Of a stretch of DNA of 12,311 bases, positions 1-7,386 are shown piece after piece. The translations under genes and the position numbers were made by a program. Positions within the stretch are counted from its first letter, which is position 1. Each line of letters opens with the position of its first letter. Source of the DNA: Phycisphaerales bacterium. GTDB taxonomy: Bacteria > Planctomycetota > Phycisphaerae > SM23-33. The notes under the pieces were generated by a model. That model was not told the DNA's origin. It saw only the letters and a list, made by a program, of their open reading frames with translations, and did no database searches. The DNA lies in NCBI GenBank assembly GCA_003171235.1, contig PMYM01000226.1, positions 1-12,311 on the forward strand. Direction: 5' to 3'.

Positions 1-57
1 GCGATCCTGCTGGCGGCCGTGACTTTCGACCGGCTCAAACAACTCCACCGGCGCTAG
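1..57 (+). CDS. C-terminal end of an unidentified gene, possibly a transporter permease (partial)
   Basis: Frame 1 is open from the window edge to a TAG at 55-57 and encodes 18 residues, AILLAAVTFDRLKQLHRR. A short hydrophobic stretch followed by a basic tail resembles the end of the last membrane helix of sugar ABC-transporter permeases (RbsC-like), which often finish in LLAV..D+basic residues. That family assignment is weak because only 18 residues are visible. The gene would converge on the alcohol dehydrogenase, and the inverted repeat at 71-156 lies between the two stop codons, where a shared terminator would be expected. Confidence 0.5.
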   Translation, partial: AILLAAVTFDRLKQLHRR

Positions 58-70
58 CCACAAAGAAACT

Positions 71-156
71 GAACCACAAAGCACGCAAAGATCACAAAGG
101 CTAAGACTTCTCTTCTCAAATTCTATTCTTTGTGACCTTTGTGTTCTTTGTGGTTC
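71..156. repeat. ACCACAAAG-type inverted repeat between convergent genes
   Basis: The left arm (71-99, beginning GAACCACAAAG) is the near reverse complement of the right arm (128-156, ending CTTTGTGGTTC), with a 28-bp loop. Each arm is built from repeated CACAAAG units. It sits between the stop of the left partial gene and the stop of the alcohol dehydrogenase, so its transcript would fold into a long hairpin that could act as a two-way terminator or protect 3' ends. There is no clean T-tract, so terminator function is inference. Confidence 0.75.
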
Positions 157-167
157 AATCTGTTTTC

Positions 168-1319
168 TCAGGCTTCCGTCAGGGCCAGTATTTCCATGAC
201 CTCTTTGACGCCGATGTTCTGCCGCTCGCCCAGCTTGCCGCGAAGCTGGAGCTTGTCGGCGATCTTGGGGTAATCGGCGGGGGGAATGCCGTATTCCGAC
301 AGCTTGGTCTTCATGCCGATGGAGCGGAAGAACTCGGCCGTCTTCTCTATGGCCAGTTCGGCGGTCTTCTCGGGGGTGCCCTGGATGCCAAAGACCCGCC
401 GGCCGTACTGGATGAGCTTGTCCATCTTGTCGGCCTTCTGGTGGCGCAGCACCGCCGGGAAGAGCACGGCCAGCGACTGCCCGTGGTCTATGCCGTACAG
501 GGCCGTCAGTTCGTGCCCGACGCGGTGGCTGGTCCAATCCGATATGCCGCCGCAGTTGAGCAGGCCATTGAAGGCCATCGTGGCGCACCACATGAGATTG
601 GCCCGGACGTTGTAGTCGTGCGGGTTCTTGAGCACCTTGGGGGCTTCCTCCAGCAGGGTCTGGAGTATGGCCTCGGCTTGGCGGTCCTGCAGCGGGGTGT
701 CCAGGGGGTACGTCAGGTACTGCTCCACGACGTGCATCCAGGTGTCCACGATGCCGTTGGAGACCTGCCTGGGAGGCAGGGAGTAGGTGGTCTGGGGGTC
801 CAGGATGGAGAACACCGGCAGCAGCTTCTCGTGGTTGATGACGGTCTTCTGGCCGGTGTCGTGGCGTGACACCACGGCGTAGCGGTTCATTTCCGAGCCG
901 GTGGCCGGCAGGGTGAGCACGCAGCCGACAGGCAGGGCAATCTCGATGGGCGCCTTGCCTTCCATGATGTCCCAGGCGTTTGGGCCCTTGAAGGGAATGG
1001 CGGCGGCCATGAACTTGGCGCCGTCCAGCACCGAGCCGCCGCCGACGGCCAGCAGGAAGTCGCGATTGTTCTTCCGCGCCAGCTCCACGCCGCGCATCAG
1101 CGTGTCGTACTGCGGGTTGGGCTCGATGCCGCCAAACTCCATCCAATCCACGCCCGCCAGGGCGGCCTTGACCTGGTCGTACACCCCGATCTTCTTGATG
1201 GTGCCGCCGCCGTAGGTCATCAGCACCCTGGCCCCCTTGGGAACCAGGTTGCCCAATTCGGCAATCGTGCCCTTGCCGAATACCAGCTTGACGGGATTGT
1301 GGAAGGTGAAATTCTTCAT
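168..1319 (-). CDS. Iron-type (group III) alcohol dehydrogenase, YqhD/butanol-dehydrogenase-like
   Basis: The 383-residue product matches the usual length of the NAD(P)H-dependent YqhD/BDH branch of group III metal-dependent alcohol dehydrogenases, which interconvert short-chain aldehydes and alcohols in the cytoplasm. Visible hallmarks are the N-terminal F.NP..L.FGKG pattern, GGGT near residue 37, the nucleotide-binding GGGSVLDGAK (93-102) and TLPATGSE (136-143). The metal ligands are D192, H196, H265 and H279, in the contexts VDTWMH, SHRVGHE and GIDHGQ; this spacing equals that of YqhD (194/198/267/281). The ATG at 1319 was chosen because AGAGGA lies about 8 nt upstream. An open extension to 1403 runs through an intergenic inverted repeat and is unlikely to be coding. 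It is the last gene of the acyl-CoA cluster. The exact substrate and NADH/NADPH preference cannot be read here. Confidence 0.93.
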   Translation of the reverse strand: MKNFTFHNPVKLVFGKGTIAELGNLVPKGARVLMTYGGGTIKKIGVYDQVKAALAGVDWMEFGGIEPNPQYDTLMRGVELARKNNRDFLLAVGGGSVLDGAKFMAAAIPFKGPNAWDIMEGKAPIEIALPVGCVLTLPATGSEMNRYAVVSRHDTGQKTVINHEKLLPVFSILDPQTTYSLPPRQVSNGIVDTWMHVVEQYLTYPLDTPLQDRQAEAILQTLLEEAPKVLKNPHDYNVRANLMWCATMAFNGLLNCGGISDWTSHRVGHELTALYGIDHGQSLAVLFPAVLRHQKADKMDKLIQYGRRVFGIQGTPEKTAELAIEKTAEFFRSIGMKTKLSEYGIPPADYPKIADKLQLRGKLGERQNIGVKEVMEILALTEA

Positions 1320-1342
1320 CTGCTTTTCCTCTTGATCCGTAG

Positions 1343-1377
1343 GGTGGGAGAAACCGCCCGCAGGGCGGTCTCCCACC
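1343..1377. repeat. Inverted repeat in the CoA-transferase / alcohol dehydrogenase gap
   Basis: The left arm (1343-1359, GGTGGGAGAAACCGCCC) pairs with the right arm (1363-1377, GGGCGGTCTCCCACC) around a 3-4 base loop, apart from a 2-base bulge. The result is a very GC-rich, stable hairpin 24 bp upstream of the dehydrogenase start. It has no following T-run. It could attenuate or process the polycistronic transcript between the two genes, but that is inference. Confidence 0.75.
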
Positions 1378-1442
1378 ATTTCCTCATACATGCCCTTCCG
1401 CACAAGACGCGTAAGGGCATGGCACCCATTTTTCTACAGCCC

Positions 1443-3014
1443 TCACTTCTCCAGCCAGCTTCGCAGCATGCCGGTCGGGGGGGCATGGAAGAAGGCCGCG
1501 TCCATGAGCTTGAGCGGCTGGTCAATCTCCGGGCGGAATTGCATCCGCCCCAGGATGTCCTTTTCCAGGTCCACGCCCGGGGCGATCTCCGTCAGCACCA
1601 GCCGCCCCTCGCGCAGCACGAAAACGCAGCGCTCCGTCACGTACAGCACGCGCTGCTTGGTCTGGCTGGCGTAGGCGCCGCTGAAGGTGATCTGCTGCAC
1701 GCGGCGGACGAACTTTATCTCCGAGCCATCCTGGACAATGTGAACCTTGCCCTGGCCGATCTCGATCTTGCTCTTGCCGCTGGTGAACCGGCCGCAGAAT
1801 ATCACGTTGCGGGTGTTCTGCGAGATGTTGGTGAAGCCGCCCACGCCGACGGTCTTGGAGCCGAACTGGCTGACGTTGACGTTGCCCTGCTGGTCGGCCT
1901 CGGCCAGTCCCAGGAAAGTTGCGTCCAGCCCGCCGCTGTCGTAGAAGTCGAACTGCTGGATGTGGTCTATCGTGGCCCAGTGGTTGGTGGCGGCGCCGAA
2001 GTCCGTGCCGCCGGCCGGCATGCCGCCCACCGCCCCGGATTCCACGGTGAGGGTGATCTGCTCGATGACGCCCTCTTCGGCGGCGACCGCGGCCACGGCC
2101 TCGGGGGCGCCGATGCCCAGGTTCACCACCGCGTAGGGCTTCAGTTCCAGGATGGCCCGCCGGGCTATGACCTTCTTTTCGTCCAGGGCCAGCGGCGGCA
2201 AAGACTGCATGGGGACGCGCACGTGCCCGGCGAACACCGGGCTGTAGTAGGTGCCGCCGGTCTGGCGGTGGTACTTTTCCGGATCGCTGCACACCACCAC
2301 GGCGTCGATCATGGTGCCGGGGATTCTCACCAGCCGGGGATTGAGCGTGCCGGCCTTGGCCAGGTTCTTCACCTGCACGATCACCTTGCCGCCGGTGGCG
2401 CGGGCAGCCTGGGCCAGGGTGAGCGATTCCAGGAACAGCGCCTCCTCCTCCATGGTGACGTTGCCCAGTTCGTCGGCCGTGGTGCCGCGCATGATGGCCA
2501 CGTCGATCTTCATGGCCGGGTACAAAAGCCACTCCTGGCCCTCAAGCTGGATGATCCGGATGAGATCCTCGGCGCTGAGGGCGTTCATCTTGCCCCCGCC
2601 CAGGCGCGGGTCCAGGAAAGTCCCCAGCCCCAGCTTGGTGATCTCGCCGCACTTGCGCGTGGCGATGGCCTGGTACAGGTGGCACATCACGCCCTGGGGG
2701 AAGTTGTAGGCCTGCACGCGGTTGGCGCTGATCAGGGCACCGATCTTGGGAAAGGAACCGAAGTGCCCGCCGATGATGCGGCGGATGAGGCCCTCATATC
2801 CCAGCCGGTCCAGGCCGTTACCCCGCCAGTCGCCCTGGCCGGCGGCGTGCAGGATGGTCAGGTCGCGCGGCTGCCCCGTGGCCTGGAAACGGTCGGCCAC
2901 CTTGGCCAGCAACTCTTCCGCCACACCCGCCAGGCAGAAACCCGACGAGGCCAGCGTGTCGCCGCTGTGGATCATGTCAGCGGCCGAATCCAGCGGTACA
3001 ACCTTACTTCGCAT
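1443..3014 (-). CDS. Family I acyl-CoA:carboxylate CoA-transferase (propionate/acetate CoA-transferase type)
   Basis: The 523-residue protein is a fused alpha-beta family I CoA-transferase like YdiF/Pct. It moves CoA between short-chain acyl-CoA and free acids such as acetate, propionate, butyrate or acetoacetate through a glutamyl-CoA intermediate. The N-terminal half carries SGDTLASSGF near residue 17 and GGHFGS...ISANRVQAYNFPQG (82-108). The C-terminal half carries VVNLGIGAPEAV (297-308) and the catalytic Glu at about 325 in TVESGAVGGMPAGG, at almost the same position as the active-site Glu of Clostridium propionicum Pct. The ATG at 3014 is supported by AAGGTAGG about 8 nt upstream. Its neighbours, a thiolase and a hydroxyacyl-CoA dehydrogenase, suggest a C4 acyl-CoA substrate, but the sequence alone cannot separate propionate, butyrate and acetoacetate specificity. 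Confidence 0.93.
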   Translation of the reverse strand: MRSKVVPLDSAADMIHSGDTLASSGFCLAGVAEELLAKVADRFQATGQPRDLTILHAAGQGDWRGNGLDRLGYEGLIRRIIGGHFGSFPKIGALISANRVQAYNFPQGVMCHLYQAIATRKCGEITKLGLGTFLDPRLGGGKMNALSAEDLIRIIQLEGQEWLLYPAMKIDVAIMRGTTADELGNVTMEEEALFLESLTLAQAARATGGKVIVQVKNLAKAGTLNPRLVRIPGTMIDAVVVCSDPEKYHRQTGGTYYSPVFAGHVRVPMQSLPPLALDEKKVIARRAILELKPYAVVNLGIGAPEAVAAVAAEEGVIEQITLTVESGAVGGMPAGGTDFGAATNHWATIDHIQQFDFYDSGGLDATFLGLAEADQQGNVNVSQFGSKTVGVGGFTNISQNTRNVIFCGRFTSGKSKIEIGQGKVHIVQDGSEIKFVRRVQQITFSGAYASQTKQRVLYVTERCVFVLREGRLVLTEIAPGVDLEKDILGRMQFRPEIDQPLKLMDAAFFHAPPTGMLRSWLEK

Positions 3015-3032
3015 AGGACAACCTACCTTTAA

Positions 3033-3042
3033 GACACGTGTC
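3033..3042. promoter_or_regulatory. Perfect 10-bp palindrome upstream of the CoA-transferase, possible operator
   Basis: GACACGTGTC is perfectly self-complementary and lies 18 bp upstream of the CoA-transferase ATG, just outside the GCTGAAA-type repeat. Its size and place would suit a dimeric regulator, but a chance palindrome or part of another dispersed repeat is equally possible. No promoter boxes could be assigned around it. Confidence 0.25.
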
Positions 3043-3052
3043 CAATGGGAAC

Positions 3053-3139
3053 AAAAGCTGAAAGCTGAAAGCTTAAAGCTGAAATCAGGAAGGACGGCTA
3101 TCTTGCCTTTGCTATTTCAGCTTTCAGCTTTTAGCTTTG
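3053..3139. repeat. GCTGAAA-type inverted repeat in the Hbd / CoA-transferase gap
   Basis: The left arm (3053-3085) consists of iterated AAAGCTGAAAGCT units. The right arm (3114-3139, ATTTCAGCTTTCAGC...) is its reverse complement with few mismatches, and the loop is 28 bp. The element fills most of the 138-bp gap between the dehydrogenase and the CoA-transferase. It differs in sequence from the repeats in the other gaps but has the same architecture: iterated short unit, loop of about 30 bp, inverted copy. Confidence 0.8.
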
Positions 3140-3152
3140 CTCAAGAATACAG

Positions 3153-4022
3153 TCACTGCTTTTTGCTGTAATCGTAAAATCCTCTGCCGCTCTTGCGCCC
3201 GAGCATGCCCGCCTGCACCATGTTGCGCAGCAGGGGATTGGCCTTGAACTTGGCGTCGCCGGTGGCTTGATACACCGAGTCCAGAGCCTGCAGCACCACG
3301 TGCAGGCCGGAGAAGTCGGCCGTCTCCAGCGGGCCCATGACGGCGTTGGTGGCCAGCTTCCAACCGCGGTCAATATCCTGGGGCTTGACGCCCGCCGCCA
3401 CCAGCGAAATGGCCTCGTTATACCAGGCCAGCAGGATGCGGTTGACGATGAAGCCCGGGATGTCCGGAGCCAGCACCGGCTCCTTGCCCATCTTGGCCAC
3501 CACGGCCAGTGCGGCCTGGCAGGTCTGCTCGCTGGTCAGCAGGCCGCGAATCACCTCGACCACCTGCATCACCGGCACCGGGCTGAAGAAGTGCAGCCCG
3601 ATGAACCGATCCGGCCGGCCGGAGCTGGCCCCCAGGGCGGTGATGGAGAAGGTCGAGGTATTGCTGACCAGGATAGTCTGCGGCCCGCAGGTTTTGCCCA
3701 GCGAGGCGTGCAGGTCACACTTAAGCTGGAAGTTCTCGGTGATGGCCTCGATGACCATGTCGGCCTCGGAGGCCCGTTCAATGCCGTCGGCCACAGACAC
3801 GTTCGCCTGCAGCAGGCCCAGCAGCCGGTCGTGGTCGGCCGGGGTGATCTTCTTCTTCTGGACCCGCCGCTGGAAGCTCTGCTGGATCTCGGACAGCCCC
3901 TGGCGGACCAGATCCGATTTCACATCGCTCCAGATAACCTTGAAGCCGCGGCAGGCGGCCACCTCGGCGATACCCCGGCCCATGAGACCGGCGCCGGCGA
4001 CCATGATCGTCCCGACTTCCAT
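3153..4022 (-). CDS. hbd: 3-hydroxybutyryl-CoA dehydrogenase (3-hydroxyacyl-CoA dehydrogenase family)
   Basis: The 289-residue protein has the single-domain length of bacterial Hbd/PaaH. It catalyses NAD(P)-linked interconversion of acetoacetyl-CoA and (S)-3-hydroxybutyryl-CoA in the cytosol. The N-terminal Rossmann fold has the dinucleotide motif GAGLMG (10-15) with an acidic residue at D33 after strand 2. IEAITEN (91-97) and SNTST (120-124) follow. The catalytic His is H144 in GLHFFSPVP, with the partner Glu at about E156. PGFIVNR (189-195) starts the C-terminal helical dimerisation domain, which ends in GRKSGRGFYDY. AAAGGA lies about 8 nt upstream of the ATG at 4022. It is 130 bp downstream of the thiolase that would supply acetoacetyl-CoA. 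The symbol hbd is given by similarity; a PaaH role in phenylacetate or other beta-oxidation is the main alternative. Confidence 0.92.
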   Translation of the reverse strand: MEVGTIMVAGAGLMGRGIAEVAACRGFKVIWSDVKSDLVRQGLSEIQQSFQRRVQKKKITPADHDRLLGLLQANVSVADGIERASEADMVIEAITENFQLKCDLHASLGKTCGPQTILVSNTSTFSITALGASSGRPDRFIGLHFFSPVPVMQVVEVIRGLLTSEQTCQAALAVVAKMGKEPVLAPDIPGFIVNRILLAWYNEAISLVAAGVKPQDIDRGWKLATNAVMGPLETADFSGLHVVLQALDSVYQATGDAKFKANPLLRNMVQAGMLGRKSGRGFYDYSKKQ

Positions 4023-4044
4023 TTACTTGTCCTTTGTCTCTGTT

Positions 4045-4145
4045 ATTTTCGATTTACGATTTTCGATTTACGATTTAACACAAGAGCCAGAGGCAACGAG
4101 GAACACTCTTCTTAAATCGAAAATCGTACATCGTAAATCGAAAAT
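4045..4145. repeat. TTCGATTTACGA-type inverted repeat in the thiolase / Hbd gap
   Basis: The left arm (4045-4078) is two tandem units of TTTTCGATTTACGA followed by TTTAA. The right arm (4112-4145) is its near-perfect reverse complement, with one obvious variation (GTACATCG for GTAAATCG). The loop is 33 bp. This AT-rich element stands out against the GC-rich genes. A diverged copy with TTTGCGA units lies between ruvA and ruvB at 8009-8103, so it is a dispersed family within this window. Confidence 0.85.
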
Positions 4146-4152
4146 TGCTTTG

Positions 4153-5322
4153 CTAGCTCATATTCTCTAGGGCCAGGGATAACCCTTGTCCGCCGCCGAT
4201 GCAGATTGTCACCAGTCCGTTTCCCGCCTGGCGCCGCTTCATCTCGTGGATGAGCTTGACGATAAGTATCGAGCCCGACGCGCCCACCGGATGGCCCAGG
4301 GCGATGGCCCCGCCGTTGACGTTAAGCCGCTCGCTCTTGAAGGGCAGTTCCTGGCATACCGCCAGCACCTGCACGGCGAAGGCCTCGTTCAATTCCACCA
4401 GGTCGAAGTCGTCCAGTCCCATGCCGGTCTGCTTGAGTAGCCGCCGGGTGGCGGGCACCGGGCCGATGCCCATGATCGCCGGGTCGCAGCCGGCTGCCGC
4501 CCAGGCCTTGACCTTGGCCAGGGGCTTCAGGCCCAGCGCGCGAGCCTTTTCGGCCGAGGCCAAAACCACCGCCGCCGCGCCGTCATTGATCGTCGAGGAG
4601 TTGCCGGCCGTCACCGTGCCGCCTTCCTTGAAGGCCGGACGCAGCTTGGCCAGCACTTCCATTGTCGTGTTGGGCCTGACGCCTTCGTCTTGTTTGAAGA
4701 CCACCGGCTCGCCCTTCTTTTGCGGAATGGCGATAGGCAGAATCTGCTCGTCGAACAGCCCGGCCTGCTGCGCCTGGGCGGCCTTGAATTGGCTCTGGCA
4801 GGCGAACTGGTCCTGCTCTTGGCGACTGATGCTGTATTCTTCGGCCAGGCGCTCGGCGGTCAGGCCCATGCCCTCCAGCACGAACAGCAGCGAGTCGGTC
4901 AACTCGACGTGGCGCAGGCGAAAACCGCCGCGGGCCCCTTGCAGGATGTAGGGGGCGCGGGACATGCTCTCCAGCCCGCCGGCCACCATGACGTCGGCCT
5001 CGCCCGAGCGGATGATCGACGCCGCCAGGGCGATGCTTTTGAGCCCCGAGGCGCAGGCCTTGCCCACGGTGAAGGCTGGAATCTCGACGGGGAAGTTGGT
5101 CTCCAGCATCGCCTCGCGGGCGATGTTGGACCGGCAGTCGGTGCCGCCGTTATTGCCCATGACCACTTCGTCGATCTGCGAGGCCTCCACGCCGGCGCGG
5201 CGGAGGGCCTCCTCGATGACCCGGGCACCCATGGTCTGGGCCCGAACGTCCTTGAGCGATCCCAGGAAGGAGCCGATGGGCGTTCGCACTCCGCTCAGAA
5301 TCACCACGTCTCTGCCGCTCAT
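4153..5322 (-). CDS. Acetyl-CoA C-acetyltransferase (thiolase)
   Basis: The 389-residue protein has the length and motif order of biosynthetic or degradative thiolases (AtoB/PhaA/ThlA type). These condense two acetyl-CoA to acetoacetyl-CoA or run in reverse. The start MSGRDVVILSGVRTPIGSF is typical. The nucleophilic Cys is C90 in GKACASGLKSI, VELNEAFA lies near 310, the catalytic His near 344 is in GGAIALGHPVGASG, and the second Cys near 374 is in TICIGGGQG. All four active-site loops are intact. The ATG at 5322 has only a weak GAG-type ribosome site about 10 nt upstream. It is the first gene of the minus-strand acyl-CoA cluster and so probably sits behind the cluster promoter. Specificity for longer ketoacyl-CoA (FadA-like) cannot be excluded, but the downstream short-chain enzymes favour C4 chemistry. 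Confidence 0.94.
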   Translation of the reverse strand: MSGRDVVILSGVRTPIGSFLGSLKDVRAQTMGARVIEEALRRAGVEASQIDEVVMGNNGGTDCRSNIAREAMLETNFPVEIPAFTVGKACASGLKSIALAASIIRSGEADVMVAGGLESMSRAPYILQGARGGFRLRHVELTDSLLFVLEGMGLTAERLAEEYSISRQEQDQFACQSQFKAAQAQQAGLFDEQILPIAIPQKKGEPVVFKQDEGVRPNTTMEVLAKLRPAFKEGGTVTAGNSSTINDGAAAVVLASAEKARALGLKPLAKVKAWAAAGCDPAIMGIGPVPATRRLLKQTGMGLDDFDLVELNEAFAVQVLAVCQELPFKSERLNVNGGAIALGHPVGASGSILIVKLIHEMKRRQAGNGLVTICIGGGQGLSLALENMS

Positions 5323-5376
5323 TTGGGGTTTCTCGCTTTATTGCCTGGCCGAAACGATCGCCAGCCGGCCAAACGT

Positions 5377-5405
5377 AATCTACCCCGACGGGCACGCGGG
5401 GCAAA
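5377..5405 (-). promoter_or_regulatory. Weak candidate promoter for the acyl-CoA cluster
   Basis: Reading towards the thiolase, TTTGCC (5400-5405) and TAGATT (5377-5382) are separated by 17 bp. The -10 match is 4 of 6 and the -35 match is modest, leaving a leader of about 50 nt before the ATG. It is the best sigma-70-like pair I see in the 174-bp gap upstream of the first gene. Confidence 0.3.
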
Positions 5406-5419
5406 GCGCAATCTCGGTA

Positions 5420-5492
5420 GGTAGCACAGGCGTCTCGCCTGTGCATGTTTCGGCTTCGTTCTCAAACACACAGGCGAGACGCCTGTGCTACC
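5420..5492. repeat. CACAGGCGTCTCGCCTGTG-type nested inverted repeat
   Basis: The left arm (5420-5444) and right arm (5469-5492) are reverse complements, both reading GTAGCACAGGCG-TCT-CGCCTGTG or the complement. Each arm is itself a palindrome with a 3-base centre, so the element can fold as one long hairpin or as two small ones. It ends 4 bp downstream of the hydrolase stop, a natural place for a transcript end, and lies upstream of the thiolase promoter region. Confidence 0.85.
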
Positions 5493-5496
5493 ACGC

Positions 5497-7143
5497 TCAT
5501 GGCCGAACCGTTGATCCGGGCGGCGGGAAGTTTGGAACCGTAAACTTGGGCAGGGGCAGGGTCACGCGATCGGGCAGGTCGGGCATGTCGCCGGCGCGCA
5601 GGAAATCGAGTATCTGGTCCCACACCTTGGGGAAACGTCGGGCGATCGGGTCCAGCACGCCGTGCCCGCCGCGCTCGGCGATGATCACTCGCCCGTTGGG
5701 GAAGCTCTTGATGATCTCCAGGGTGTTCTCCACGGGCGTCTGCGTGTCCCAATCGCCCTGGGCGAAGATCACCGGGATGGGCGTCTGCACGGCCGTGCGG
5801 AAGTCGTCGCCCACGTCGGCGGTCGGCCAGATCTCGGCCGAGGCGACGTAGCCGTCCCAGTTCCACTGGCCCAAAAGCCCGCTCGCCGGGTCGGCCTTGA
5901 GTTGGGCCAGACGTTTGGGCGTCACACCCAGGCTGGTATCGACCAAGGGGCCAAGCAGCGTCATCGCGGCCTGGCGGGCGCGGCGCTTGGCCAGCACCGT
6001 TGTCGCCCAGGCGTCGTAATGCCCATGATACAGAGACAGCAGGAAGGCCGGACCGTCGGGGGCGGCGCGCACGAAGTCACGCTGGAAGTCCTCCTTGCCC
6101 AGCGTCACCGTGACGGCCTGCCCGCCCTGGGGGTCTTTGACTGCCGCCTTCACCGGCGAGGACTCCAGCCGCTTGAGCACCTCTCTGGCCGCCGCCTCAA
6201 GCCCGCCCTCGGGCACGTACGACTGGAGGGCCTTGTCCTGCTGGGCCTCCTTCCAGTATCGCTGCATCGCGCCACAGACTCCCGATGGCGAGTCATATCC
6301 GTAATCCAGCGGTTCCACGCCCGACAAGAGGGCCCGGGCCACGATCTCCGGATGCAGGCGCATTATGGCGAAGCTCCACTGCGAGCCGAAACTGACGCCC
6401 ACCAGGCTGATCTTGTCGTAGCCCAGGGCCTTGCGCAGATCGTTCACATCCTCGGCGCATTCCTTGACCGTGTAGCCGCGCAGGTCGATGTTCTTGCCCT
6501 CAAACGACGCCACCGCTTCGCGCGCGAGCTTCACATAGGCGGCCGTGGCGGCGGCCAGACTGGCCGGTTGGTCGAGGGGCTCCTCCGGCTTGCCGTAGCT
6601 GTATTTGAGGATGTCGCCGCGCGTGCTGAAGCCGCGCTGGTCCACCAGCACCACATCGCCCGCTTTGCGGTAGGTAAGCATGTTTGGAATGACGTTTTTC
6701 AGTACCATCAGGTAGGAATTGCCCGGGCCGCCGGGCAGGTGAAAGGTGGGGGGCGAATTGGTCGGCGCTGCCGCCTTTATGCGGACAAACCCCAGGCCGA
6801 TAATGCGGCTGTTGGGGTTGCCTCGGTTTTCCGGCACGTACAGCGTGCCCAGTTCGTAATCGATTTTCTCACTTGCTGAAATCACCAACTGGGTCGGTTC
6901 GACGACCAATTCGCCGGCCTTATGTGACGAACTGGCGGGCCTGCTCTGTGAGGCCGGCTGAGAGCCGGGCGAGACAGTTCCGGCCGCCGGAGCGGAAGCG
7001 GCTTGTACCGCCGACGCCATGCTTGCCGGCAGGACCGCCGTCGCCCACAGCAAACCAACCGCCAGCAAACCTCCCCGGATGGCACCGTCGAACACGGAAC
7101 ACATCAAGGTTGAAACTGTTGGGGATATGGGTGTTTCTCTCAA
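5497..7143 (-). CDS. Secreted alpha/beta-hydrolase, proline iminopeptidase/TAP-like (S33-type)
   Basis: The product is about 548 residues and resembles exported tripeptidyl-/prolyl-aminopeptidase-like hydrolases, which cleave N-terminal residues from peptides, or esters. Counting from the start used here, HLPGGPG (135-141) is the oxyanion HGGPG motif and LVDQRGFSTRGD follows near 166. DLRKALGYDKISLVGVSFGS contains the nucleophile elbow with Ser 251. A helical cap follows, then GDWDTQTP supplies Asp about 466 and RGGHGVL supplies His about 494, completing the triad. Residues about 24-50 form a signal peptide (LLAVGLLWATAVLPASMASA), followed by an Ala/Ser/Pro-rich linker. The start is uncertain: TTG at 7143 has an excellent GGAGG 6 nt upstream, while ATG at 7104 gives a tighter signal peptide but no ribosome site; a TTG at 7206 is also open. 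The gene is divergent from ruvA. Substrate unknown. Confidence 0.85.
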   Translation of the reverse strand: MRETPISPTVSTLMCSVFDGAIRGGLLAVGLLWATAVLPASMASAVQAASAPAAGTVSPGSQPASQSRPASSSHKAGELVVEPTQLVISASEKIDYELGTLYVPENRGNPNSRIIGLGFVRIKAAAPTNSPPTFHLPGGPGNSYLMVLKNVIPNMLTYRKAGDVVLVDQRGFSTRGDILKYSYGKPEEPLDQPASLAAATAAYVKLAREAVASFEGKNIDLRGYTVKECAEDVNDLRKALGYDKISLVGVSFGSQWSFAIMRLHPEIVARALLSGVEPLDYGYDSPSGVCGAMQRYWKEAQQDKALQSYVPEGGLEAAAREVLKRLESSPVKAAVKDPQGGQAVTVTLGKEDFQRDFVRAAPDGPAFLLSLYHGHYDAWATTVLAKRRARQAAMTLLGPLVDTSLGVTPKRLAQLKADPASGLLGQWNWDGYVASAEIWPTADVGDDFRTAVQTPIPVIFAQGDWDTQTPVENTLEIIKSFPNGRVIIAERGGHGVLDPIARRFPKVWDQILDFLRAGDMPDLPDRVTLPLPKFTVPNFPPPGSTVRP

Positions 7144-7290
7144 GGAAAACCTCCATTCACACTCTGTGTCCCACAGGCCGCACCGAGCGATGGGGACCAG
7201 GTTCAATCTACCGGGAGCAATAAGATCGCGGAAGCAAAATCTCCCCTGCCGCCGCGCGCGGGCAGCCGAGCCTGACGTGGAGCCGGCGCC

Positions 7291-7345
7291 TGCTTCCTGG
7301 CTCCGGGCTCCTGGGTACTGACTACGGGCTCCTGGTTCTCAGGTT
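7291..7345. repeat. GGGCTCCTGG direct repeats in the hydrolase/ruvA divergent gap
   Basis: GGGCTCCTGG occurs at 7305-7314 and again at 7326-7335, 21 bp apart, within a low-complexity run of CTGG/CTCC/ACTGACTAC units. It lies in the 243-bp gap between the divergent hydrolase and ruvA starts, which must hold both promoters. A TGTAAT at 7352-7357 could be a -10 for ruvA, but no matching -35 was found. Unlike the other elements, only direct copies are present here. Confidence 0.5.
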
Positions 7346-7386
7346 TTGTAGTGTAATCCGCGGGCGGTTTTGGTATCTGTTCGGGC

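Noticed and set aside
1320..1403. N-terminal extension of the alcohol dehydrogenase
   Set aside because: It would translate the inverted repeat at 1343-1377; the ATG at 1319 has a good ribosome site and matches family length.
1299..3032. 577-codon plus-strand open frame opposite the CoA-transferase
   Set aside because: It is antisense to a gene with intact catalytic motifs; its His/Ala/Gly/Leu-rich translation is what GC-rich third positions produce on the opposite strand.
4045..4145. Possible CRISPR array
   Set aside because: Only short iterated units in two inverted blocks; no unique spacers of regular length and no cas genes.
3267..4170. Two long plus-strand open frames opposite Hbd and its upstream gap
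   Set aside because: Antisense shadows; they also run through the TTCGATTTACGA repeat, and no motif is visible.
5662..6879. 405-codon plus-strand open frame opposite the hydrolase
   Set aside because: Mirror frame of the hydrolase coding region, no recognisable motif, and the minus strand carries a full catalytic triad.
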